This document shows, one piece after another, positions 16,920 through 23,805 of a stretch of DNA of 32,214 nt; position 1 is the first letter of the stretch; each line of letters begins with the position of its first letter. The stretch spans positions 1 to 32,214 of the forward strand of contig VGPT01000017.1 of the NCBI GenBank assembly GCA_016882485.1, read 5' to 3'. The notes beneath the pieces were generated by a model. It did not search any database, had not been told where the DNA came from, and saw nothing but the letters and a program-made list of their open reading frames with translations. The DNA is from Cyanobacteria bacterium M_surface_10_m1_298 (lineage in GTDB: Bacteria; Cyanobacteriota; Cyanobacteriia; PCC-6307; Cyanobiaceae). The position numbers and the translations under genes were made by a program.

Positions 16920-18378
16920 GGCTCGAGGGCACCGTGAGCTGATCCAGTTCCTCCATCAGTGCACCGATGCCGGCGCGGTTCATCTGGGCGAGGTAGTTGA
17001 GCTTCAACTGCTGCAGCAATCCGCAAAGCAGCAGCTGCGAGCGCTCCAGGGTGTCTCCCCGCTCCAGAGCGGCAGCCAACTCCTCCAAGAAGCGATCGCC
17101 GAACCGTTGCAGCAGAGCCGCCTGGCGTTCATCGCTTTCCGCCAGCCGTTCGGCTGTGCCCCGGGAGAGTTCCACCAGGCTGTCCACCATCCCGGCACTC
17201 AACTGACGCGCCACAACGGCCGGAACCACCGCGGCGCCAGGCACCTCCCGCAGGCTTTGCTCTAGGGCGTGGCCGAGCATCGATTGAAGTTCTGGGGTCA
17301 GGCGCGGGGTGACCTGACCGAGCACCATCGGGCCCCACAACCGCAACAGACCCAGCAGGGGTTGCTCAGACTCGGCCCGCACCGCATTGACGCTCTGATG
17401 GCTGCGCAGACCACGGATCATCCGCGGCCACTGGGGCGAACGAATCAACGACTGGGTGCCATCCACCAGCTGCAAAGCCAACACCTCAAACAGCTCCAAC
17501 GCCAACAGAGACACAACACCTCGGCTGATCACCGCCCGCAGGGGTTCCACATCGATCAAGTCGGCCTGAGAGAGACGCTCCACCACCGGAGCAATCCGCA
17601 GCCAACGCCAGAAGGGAAGCAGCAGGGGAAGATCGATCCAACGCCGCAGAACGGCATCGCGCCAGCGCAAGCCCGGAAAACGACGGCGCAGGCGCAGCAC
17701 CCGCAGCAGGATGTCGAGGGCAAAAACGCTCTGGAACAGCAGCAGGTCGTAGCGCCAGAAATGATCTGTGGGTCGGCCGTTCTCATCGATCGATCGCCAG
17801 TAGCTGGTGGCCACCAGAGGCAAGATCTGCTGCTGCCAGAACTGACGCTCCTCGGCCCAGCCTGTGCGGCTCAACCAGCCAGTGCTCAGCAGCACCTCGG
17901 CCGACTGCTTGGCGGAATCGAGACCCGCGCGCTGGCGCAAACGGTTTTTGAGTTTTTCAAGAGTGCCGCTGTTTCCTGAGGCCGCGAAGGGGTTTTCGTT
18001 GATCAGCGCCAGGGTTAAGTCCAACTGACGGCGTCGCTGGGCCTCGGTCGTCGCCAGTGGGGCCTTGGCACTCAGGGCTCGATCCAGGTCTTGAAAGTGC
18101 CGGAGATAGGCCTGGGTTTCCCGATGGGGTTCGATCCCCTTCACCGGGTCATAGAGCGGGGTGATGTCCGGCAGAACCGTCAGGGGCACCACCAATGGCA
18201 CCTGGGGCAGAGGCGTGAGATTCCTCTGCAACCAAAAGGTGCGAAAAGGGACATAGGTGATGTCAAACGCCACCCAGACCAGATTCGCCGCAGCCCAGAT
18301 CGCAATGGCTCGATCCCACAGCAACCAGGAGCGCGAGGCCGCTGTTCTCTGAACCGACAACCAACGCGGACGAACCAT
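16882..18378 (-). CDS. Large conserved-type membrane protein of unknown function
   Basis: I do not recognise a named family. The 498-residue product has an N-terminal hydrophobic helix (about 20-42), a long soluble stretch to about 205, then a membrane region with segments near LLLFQSVFALDILLRVL, WIDLPLLLPFWRWLRIAPVV and VVSLLALELFEVLALQLV. A helical, Glu/Arg/Leu-rich C-terminal domain (about 320-490) follows. The middle region places acidic residues in helices and arginines beside or within them, reminiscent of the S2-S4 portion of voltage-sensor/ion-channel folds, but the arginine spacing is not canonical, so this is only a hint. ATG 18378 is preferred over the adjacent TTG 18381. It is divergent from lepB with a gap of about 44 bp, and its 3' end overlaps the ArsC/Spx gene by 38 bp. 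Confidence 0.8.
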   Translation of the reverse strand: MVRPRWLSVQRTAASRSWLLWDRAIAIWAAANLVWVAFDITYVPFRTFWLQRNLTPLPQVPLVVPLTVLPDITPLYDPVKGIEPHRETQAYLRHFQDLDRALSAKAPLATTEAQRRRQLDLTLALINENPFAASGNSGTLEKLKNRLRQRAGLDSAKQSAEVLLSTGWLSRTGWAEERQFWQQQILPLVATSYWRSIDENGRPTDHFWRYDLLLFQSVFALDILLRVLRLRRRFPGLRWRDAVLRRWIDLPLLLPFWRWLRIAPVVERLSQADLIDVEPLRAVISRGVVSLLALELFEVLALQLVDGTQSLIRSPQWPRMIRGLRSHQSVNAVRAESEQPLLGLLRLWGPMVLGQVTPRLTPELQSMLGHALEQSLREVPGAAVVPAVVARQLSAGMVDSLVELSRGTAERLAESDERQAALLQRFGDRFLEELAAALERGDTLERSQLLLCGLLQQLKLNYLAQMNRAGIGALMEELDQLTVPSSLTPPEPSATPPA

Positions 18379-18422
18379 CAAGGGGGCAGACGGACCGCTC
18401 TAATCTTCCCTAGCCAAACCCC

Positions 18423-19163
18423 TTGCTGGCAGCCCCGTCCTTGTCCTCGCACGATCCGTCACCGGCCACCAGCAACCAACCAAACGAAAGCCCCTGGGTG
18501 TTTTGGAGGGGTGTGCTGATCACCCTGGGTGTGGCTCTGGGCGTGCGGCAATACGTGCTGGAGGCCCGCTACATCCCCTCCGGCTCCATGCTTCCGGGGC
18601 TGCAGCTGCAGGATCGCCTCCTGGTGGAGAAGCTCTCACTGCGCAGCCGCGCCCCGCGGCGGGGAGAGATTGTGGTTTTCCATGCACCGCACCACTTCGA
18701 CCCCGTGCTGAGCAGCGATCAAAAGGTCGGCCCCCTGACCTGTCTTCTGGTCAATCTGCCGATCATCAACGGCATCCCCGGCCTGCAGAACCCCGCCTGT
18801 GATGCCTACATCAAACGGGTTGTGGCCGTGGCCGGTGATCGTGTGGTGGTCAACCCACGCGGTGAGGTGACTGTCAACGGTGTGGCCCTCAAGGAGCCCT
18901 ATGTGCAGAACTACTGCCCGGTCGATGCCATCGGCATGGGGCCCTGCCGCACCCTGAACACCGTGGTGCCTACCGGTCACGTTCTGGTGCTGGGGGACAA
19001 CCGAGCCAACAGCTGGGATGGTCGCTTCTGGCCCGGTGGACCGTTCCTTCCGGAGAAGGAAATCATCGGCCGGGCCTTCTGGCGCTTCTGGCCCCCCGGC
19101 ACCGCCGGTGAACTCAAAACTGGGGATCCCCTGCAGAGCCCCAACGCCAAAGCCCAGGGTTGA
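18423..19163 (+). CDS. lepB: Signal peptidase I
   Basis: LepB cleaves signal peptides from exported proteins on the outer face of the plasma or thylakoid membrane. The 246-residue protein has one N-terminal membrane helix (about 27-45), box B IPSGSMLPGL with catalytic Ser55, a DRLLVEKLS box C region, and box D with the general base Lys131 in YIKRVVAVAGD, then box E GDNRANSWDGR near 195. Between Ser and Lys lies an insertion with Cys107 and Cys126, and a later loop carries Cys165 and Cys175, so disulfides are possible. The start at TTG 18423 is weakly supported: there is no Shine-Dalgarno and only a short promoter space to the divergent membrane gene. Its final 50 bp overlap the convergent dihydroorotase-like gene. 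Confidence 0.93.
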   Translation: MLAAPSLSSHDPSPATSNQPNESPWVFWRGVLITLGVALGVRQYVLEARYIPSGSMLPGLQLQDRLLVEKLSLRSRAPRRGEIVVFHAPHHFDPVLSSDQKVGPLTCLLVNLPIINGIPGLQNPACDAYIKRVVAVAGDRVVVNPRGEVTVNGVALKEPYVQNYCPVDAIGMGPCRTLNTVVPTGHVLVLGDNRANSWDGRFWPGGPFLPEKEIIGRAFWRFWPPGTAGELKTGDPLQSPNAKAQG

Positions 19164-20421
19164 GGCCGGCAGCGATCACCTGACCGGTCAGAACCAAACG
19201 CCCATAGGGCTGGTTCGCAGCCAGGGGAGCTTCAGGGTCAGCGGCGGCGGACCATCGCTTGGCTGGATCAAACAGCAACCAGTGCTGGCTGCCCAGCTGC
19301 AGCCGCGGTGGGGGCAAGTTCAACAGAGCCGCCGGAGCAAAGCAGAGGACCTGCCACAGGGCTTGGATGCTCCAGCCCTCAGCAACCACCAACTCATGCC
19401 AGAGCGACGGCAACACAAAGCGATGCCCCGCGACCCCCGGCTTGCGTTGATCGAGGGGCAGCAGCTGCTCCTCTGGATCCAGGGCCTGGTGATGCACCGC
19501 CACAGCCTGGATCAGCCCCTCCGCGAGGGCCTGCTTCAGGGCGCGGCGATCAGCCGGAGTTCCCAGGGGCGGACGCATCCTCCAACCCTCCGCCACAGGA
19601 TCGAGTGTCGCGGTGTCCGCCAACAGATGCCACCAGCAGGCCGTGGCTTCAGGGCGCTGGCCATGGCCGAGCTGGCGGAGCTGATCGACCGCGGCCTCCG
19701 TGGACAGGTTCATCAGCTGCAGACGGCACTGGGGATGGCGCTCAGCCAGGGACAGCAGGTTCTGCAGCGGAATGCTCTCGCTCGTGGGGGGATCCATGGG
19801 CCACCCCGCCCTCAGGGCATCGACCCCCTCCCGCACAAAACCGTCCTGGGCCAAACGGGAATCCCGAGCCGCCAACAGAACGGGCGCCTGCCCCATCTCA
19901 GCCAGACTGAGACCCCGCTCCAGCAACGCCAGGCTCGGCAGTTCATCACCATCCGCCAGGCCAATCGCTCCGGCAGCGAGCTGATCGGCGTGGGGAGCCA
20001 ACTCACGCCCCTCACCCCCGCGGCTGAAGCTCCCCCACCACAACACCTGCAGATCGCTCTGCAGCTTTGCCGGCTGCAGCTGCTCGGCGGTATCGCGCCA
20101 ACGGATCGCCTCGGGTAAGAGAGCCACAGCGCCATAGCCGGCGGCAATGGCTGAGCGCTCCAGAGAGACCAGCGTCTCCGCGACTCCGCTCTGGGGGTCG
20201 CGCAGAAAGGAATGGGGGTCCACCAAAGCTGGAGCCAGCAGCAGCTCTGATGCCGGCAATACCGGGACACCCTCGGCCTGGGCCTCCGCCACGCAAGATT
20301 CACCGATGGCCGTGATGCATCCCTGATCGAGGCGAACATCGGTCCGCCTTGGATCCTGGGAGGGTCCCTCCAGCAACTGCACCTGTTGGAGCACCAGCGG
20401 CTGGCGGGGACTGATCGTCAT
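19114..20421 (-). CDS. Dihydroorotase homologue lacking metal-binding residues
   Basis: The 435-residue protein is collinear with class I dihydroorotases (amidohydrolase superfamily), which close the pyrimidine ring by forming dihydroorotate. The active site is eroded. The DxHxHxR metal motif reads DPHSFLRDP, losing the second His. No carboxylatable Lys is evident at the usual place (the segment reads AGAIGLADGDEL). The late DHAPH motif reads AVHHQAL, losing the catalytic Asp. It resembles the inactive PyrC-prime proteins that support aspartate transcarbamoylase assembly in some bacteria, but that role here is inference. The start is ATG 20421. It follows the two-domain phosphatase gene by 21 bp on the same strand and overlaps lepB by 50 bp at its 3' end. 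Confidence 0.85.
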   Translation of the reverse strand: MTISPRQPLVLQQVQLLEGPSQDPRRTDVRLDQGCITAIGESCVAEAQAEGVPVLPASELLLAPALVDPHSFLRDPQSGVAETLVSLERSAIAAGYGAVALLPEAIRWRDTAEQLQPAKLQSDLQVLWWGSFSRGGEGRELAPHADQLAAGAIGLADGDELPSLALLERGLSLAEMGQAPVLLAARDSRLAQDGFVREGVDALRAGWPMDPPTSESIPLQNLLSLAERHPQCRLQLMNLSTEAAVDQLRQLGHGQRPEATACWWHLLADTATLDPVAEGWRMRPPLGTPADRRALKQALAEGLIQAVAVHHQALDPEEQLLPLDQRKPGVAGHRFVLPSLWHELVVAEGWSIQALWQVLCFAPAALLNLPPPRLQLGSQHWLLFDPAKRWSAAADPEAPLAANQPYGRLVLTGQVIAAGLNPGLWRWGSAGDPQF

Positions 20422-20442
20422 CGCAACTCTTGGGGACCGATG

Positions 20443-21798
20443 TCAGAGCGCACCGGCGGCGGTGCGATCCAGAACACCCCCAAGATGGGCGGTTTGGTTC
20501 AAACACACCACCACCGGGGGCTGATCAGCACCGTGGGGGTAATCGATCACCGTCACACCACCGTTGCCCTGCTTGACCGCCCAGATGTCCGCCGGGGTGA
20601 GGCCCAGCAGGGCGCAGAGGATCGTTTTGTTGACAGCGTCATGGGCGACCACCAGCGCCGTTTCTCCACTGTCGAGACTGGCCGCGATGGTGTTCCAGCC
20701 GTTGAGGGAGCGCTCCCAGACCTCGTGAATGGTCTCGCCCTGGGGCATCTGCACCGTCTCAGGTGCCCGTTTCCAGGCCGCCAACAACTCCGACCAGCTG
20801 GCCGAGATTTCCTCCTCCAGGCAACCCTCCCATTCACCGTGGCCGATCTCCACCAGATGGGGAACGCTGGTGAGGGGAACACCGGGATGGTGCTGAAGGA
20901 TGCCCTCCGCTGTCTGGCGCGGCCTCGCCATGGAGCTGGTGTAGGCGCGATCGAAGCTGACTTTGCGCAGGAAGTCGCCAGCGGCGGCCGCTTGGGCGCG
21001 CCCGTTCGCATTGAGGGGGATGTCGATCTGCCCCTGGAAACGGCCCTGACGATTCCAGTCGGTCTCGCCGTGACGCACCAGCAGCATCCGGGGGCCGGGC
21101 CCCTTGCTTGGGAAGGTGCTGGCACACACCTCTGGATGGAGGTGGGTGGTGCCATTCAGCGATTCGATCTGCACCGCCAGGCGCCCCTCCACCGGGCTGA
21201 GGTTCATCACCGAGAGCGAGGCGTTATCCAGCCGCAGGCGCCGGAAGCCGGAGGCCGGCAGCCCCAGCAACGTCAGCAGGATGCAGCGGAGGATCGCGTT
21301 GTGTCCCACCACCAGCACGGTCTGCGCGGTCGGGGAGGCGGGATCGTGGGCGGTCAGCAGCCTGTCGACAAAGCGCTTGGCCTGCTCCATCAGTTCAGGG
21401 ATGGGGGCATAGCTGCTGCCATCCGGGCGCTGCAGCATCAGCTGCTCCGGATGATGCGTCCAGGTTTGATGGGCTTCAGGGAAACGCTGCCGCACCTCCG
21501 AGCTCAGCAGGCCACTCCAGGGGGAGAGGTCCACCTCCAGCAGGTCGTCATCCAGCTGCGGCTCCAGCCCTGCACCGTGGGCCGCCAGCAGGGCATTCGC
21601 CGTGTCGTTTGCGCGGCGCAGAGGTGAGCTGTAGGCCGCATCGATTTGCAGCCCGCGCAGGGCCTCTCCAGTTGCGAGGGCCTGCTTGGCCCCCTCATCG
21701 GTGAGGGAGGAGAGATCGTCACGCCCCTGGATGCGGTGCTCCAAGTTGAAGCTGCTCAGGCCATGACGAACCAGCAGGATCCGCAGAGACACAGGCAC
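20443..21798 (-). CDS. Two-domain histidine phosphatase (phosphoglycerate-mutase-like)
   Basis: The 451-residue product contains two complete histidine-phosphatase domains in tandem. Domain 1 has LLVRHGLSSFN near residue 8 and the second active His in VVGHNAILR near 166. Domain 2 has LLVRHGETDWN near 236 and VVAHDAVNK near 390. Both keep the phospho-accepting RHG motif and the second His, so both may be active. A double-domain architecture of this kind is known from plastid 2-carboxyarabinitol-1-phosphate phosphatase, which removes Rubisco inhibitors; that or a related sugar-phosphate phosphatase is plausible here, though a mutase cannot be excluded. The start is GTG 21798, with GTG 21792 also possible. 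It is divergent from the CPBP protease gene and upstream of the dihydroorotase-like gene. Confidence 0.88.
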   Translation of the reverse strand: MPVSLRILLVRHGLSSFNLEHRIQGRDDLSSLTDEGAKQALATGEALRGLQIDAAYSSPLRRANDTANALLAAHGAGLEPQLDDDLLEVDLSPWSGLLSSEVRQRFPEAHQTWTHHPEQLMLQRPDGSSYAPIPELMEQAKRFVDRLLTAHDPASPTAQTVLVVGHNAILRCILLTLLGLPASGFRRLRLDNASLSVMNLSPVEGRLAVQIESLNGTTHLHPEVCASTFPSKGPGPRMLLVRHGETDWNRQGRFQGQIDIPLNANGRAQAAAAGDFLRKVSFDRAYTSSMARPRQTAEGILQHHPGVPLTSVPHLVEIGHGEWEGCLEEEISASWSELLAAWKRAPETVQMPQGETIHEVWERSLNGWNTIAASLDSGETALVVAHDAVNKTILCALLGLTPADIWAVKQGNGGVTVIDYPHGADQPPVVVCLNQTAHLGGVLDRTAAGAL

Positions 21799-21890
21799 TC
21801 AGGAGACGAAAAGTCATCGTATTGGAGTGCTTTCAGGGCTCCTCAGGCCGACAGAATGCCCGGATCGAACCACGGGAGGCCAGCAGCGGG

Positions 21891-23285
21891 GTGAGCGCAA
21901 AGAACAGTGCGGCCGGCAGTCCCGGATGGAAGCTCGGCCTGGCGCTGGTCAGCCTGGCCCTCAGCCTGCTGCTCTGGCTGAACGGTCTGCTGGACAGCCT
22001 CAATCGGCCCTCCGTTGGCAACGCCCTCAACCTGCGGCAGTTGGAGTTAACGGTGCTGGCCGAGCCCAACTTGAAGCCTCCCCTGCGCCAATGGCTGGCC
22101 GCAGGTGATCCGCTGAGCGCCCTGGACAAGGCCCTCAATGAACAGATCAACCAGGACGCCGAGGCCGGCAGGGCCTCATCGGCCGATCTGTTGCTGGAGC
22201 AGGCCCTGGTGCAGGCCCGGCAAGGCCAACACGAGCTGTCCAGCCGCCATCTCGATGCCCTTGGCTCCAGTGGAGGGGCGCTTCAACAGCTGGCGAGTGG
22301 CATCACGTCACCCGGAAGCCTGAGCGCCGCCGAACTGAGCAATCTGCTCAAAGCAATCAACGGCTCGAGCTTGGTGCGGCAGTGGAGCTGTGAAGCCGCC
22401 CTCGGAGACAACCGCTGCGATCGCACCGGCTCAGCCCAGAGGGCCACAACCCAGCTTCTGGCCGTGACCCTGGTGCCTGGGCTGGGGCTGCTCCTGGGGC
22501 TTGCTCTGCTGCTACGGGAACTGTGGTTGCGCTGGCGCGGACGCTCCACGCCGCCAGCCCCCTGGCTGGGACCGGCCCTCTCCGGGGTGGATGTGGTGCT
22601 CCTGGTGGCCGGTGGTTTTGTGGTCGTGGGTGAACTGCTCACCCCCCTGGTGGTGGGGCCGCTGCTCAGCACCCTGCTCCAAGGTCTCAATCTCAATGCA
22701 GCCCTAAAACAGGGCCTCAGCGTGGTCGGGCTCTATGGAGCCCTCATGACCGGCCCTCTACTGATCCTGCGCTGGATGCTTGGCTCCCTCCCCGCCCCAC
22801 CGGAAGGTGGCTGGTTGCAATTTCGCTGGTGGCCCGCGGGCCTGAACCTGCGCATGGCCGGCAAGGGATTTCTGATGGTGCTGCCCCTGGTGAGCTTCAC
22901 CGGCTGGCTGCAGGGCAAGTTGCTCGGAGACCCCGGCGGCAGCAATCCTCTGCTGGAGCTGGTGCTCAACAGCCACAACATCCCGGCTCTGGCGTGCTTT
23001 GGCCTGACGGCGATCGTGCTGGCGCCTCTCTTCGAAGAAACGATCTTTCGCGGCGTGCTCCTACCAGTGGCCGCGAAGCATCTGGGCTCGCTCTGGGGGA
23101 TTGTGCTCAGTGCCGCAGTGTTTGCGGTGGCCCACCTCAGCCTGGGGGAATTTCCACCTCTGCTGGTGCTGGGCCTCGGTCTGGGATGGCTGCGCTGGCG
23201 CAGTGGTCGACTAGCGAGCTGCGTTTGGATGCATGCCCTCTGGAACAGCCTCACCTTCATGAATCTGGTGGTGTTGGGCTGGTAA
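21891..23285 (+). CDS. CPBP-family intramembrane metalloprotease
   Basis: CPBP (Abi/CAAX-protease-like) proteins are membrane-embedded glutamate/metal proteases; cyanobacterial members have few assigned substrates. From GTG 21891 the product is 464 residues: one N-terminal helix (about 15-33), a soluble helical region to about 200, then several membrane helices. The active-site motifs are all present in the C-terminal domain: EETIFRG near residue 381 (EExxxR), FAVAH near 410 (FxxxH) and HALWN near 447 (HxxxN). The frame opens upstream to 21822, but that extension does not look like protein and follows no Shine-Dalgarno, so GTG 21891 is preferred. The long N-terminal soluble domain of about 170 residues is lumenal or periplasmic by topology reasoning and has no recognised function. 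Confidence 0.88.
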   Translation: MSAKNSAAGSPGWKLGLALVSLALSLLLWLNGLLDSLNRPSVGNALNLRQLELTVLAEPNLKPPLRQWLAAGDPLSALDKALNEQINQDAEAGRASSADLLLEQALVQARQGQHELSSRHLDALGSSGGALQQLASGITSPGSLSAAELSNLLKAINGSSLVRQWSCEAALGDNRCDRTGSAQRATTQLLAVTLVPGLGLLLGLALLLRELWLRWRGRSTPPAPWLGPALSGVDVVLLVAGGFVVVGELLTPLVVGPLLSTLLQGLNLNAALKQGLSVVGLYGALMTGPLLILRWMLGSLPAPPEGGWLQFRWWPAGLNLRMAGKGFLMVLPLVSFTGWLQGKLLGDPGGSNPLLELVLNSHNIPALACFGLTAIVLAPLFEETIFRGVLLPVAAKHLGSLWGIVLSAAVFAVAHLSLGEFPPLLVLGLGLGWLRWRSGRLASCVWMHALWNSLTFMNLVVLGW

Positions 23286-23346
23286 GACAGGGCTCCGCAA
23301 CAACCGCTTGCTGCAGTCACCGTCACGTGGTTGACTTGCGCAGATC

Positions 23347-23805
23347 TTGACGACGTTTGTGGTTGCCGTTCCGCTCCAGCAGCGCAGTGAGGCACAGAAC
23401 AGCCGCTCCCGCAGACCGCTCGAACTGATCCAAGGTTCCCTGTCGGCCCGGCAGCTCGAGCGCCGTTCCCCGTGGCTTGGCAACCTGCACCGCATCGCCG
23501 ACGGCAGCCTGGTGGGCCTCGGTGTAGCCGTTCTTGGCCTTAGCGCTCTCACCCTGCACTGGCAGGGCCGCTGGACCAACAGCTTCCAGAGCCTGGAATC
23601 TGCGCAACGGTTGGAGCACCGCCTCCAGGAATCCTCGGCCGTGCTGGAGCAGCACCATCTATCGATGACCCGCAAGCCCACCCTGCTGGAGCCCACCAGC
23701 AGTGAGAAGCTTGTGTATGTGGCACCTCCCGCTCAGACCGGCGCCTCTGGCTTTGACACCCTTCTGGCTCAGGTGAATCCTGGTCAGATCCTTCCGGGAT
23801 ACTGA
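23347..23805 (+). CDS. FtsL-like single-pass membrane protein upstream of ftsI
   Basis: The 152-residue product has a basic cytoplasmic N-terminus of about 58 residues, one membrane helix (about 55-75, LVGLGVAVLGLSALTLHW), then a helix with heptad-like pattern (LESAQRLEHRLQESSAVLEQHHLSM) and a Pro/Ser-rich tail. This is the layout of FtsL/FtsB-type divisome proteins, and the gene lies immediately upstream of ftsI, where ftsL sits in many bacteria. Sequence identity to known FtsL is not evident by eye, so this is inference from topology and position. The ftsI ATG overlaps its TGA stop by one base (TGATG). The start is TTG 23347 or GTG 23359. Confidence 0.75.
   Translation: MTTFVVAVPLQQRSEAQNSRSRRPLELIQGSLSARQLERRSPWLGNLHRIADGSLVGLGVAVLGLSALTLHWQGRWTNSFQSLESAQRLEHRLQESSAVLEQHHLSMTRKPTLLEPTSSEKLVYVAPPAQTGASGFDTLLAQVNPGQILPGY

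Noticed and set aside
18126-18139. tRNA T-arm-like sequence GGGGTTCGATCCCC
   Set aside because: It lies inside the membrane-protein coding region, and no acceptor, D-arm or anticodon stem can be found at the right distances on either strand.
19018-20118. Plus-strand ORF of 366 codons across lepB and the dihydroorotase-like gene
   Set aside because: It is out of frame with lepB and antisense to the dihydroorotase homologue; it has no protein-like features.
21855-21880. GGTTCGATCC-like motif on the minus strand, suggesting a tRNA 3' half
   Set aside because: The flanking five bases do not pair as a T-stem and no other cloverleaf arms are present.
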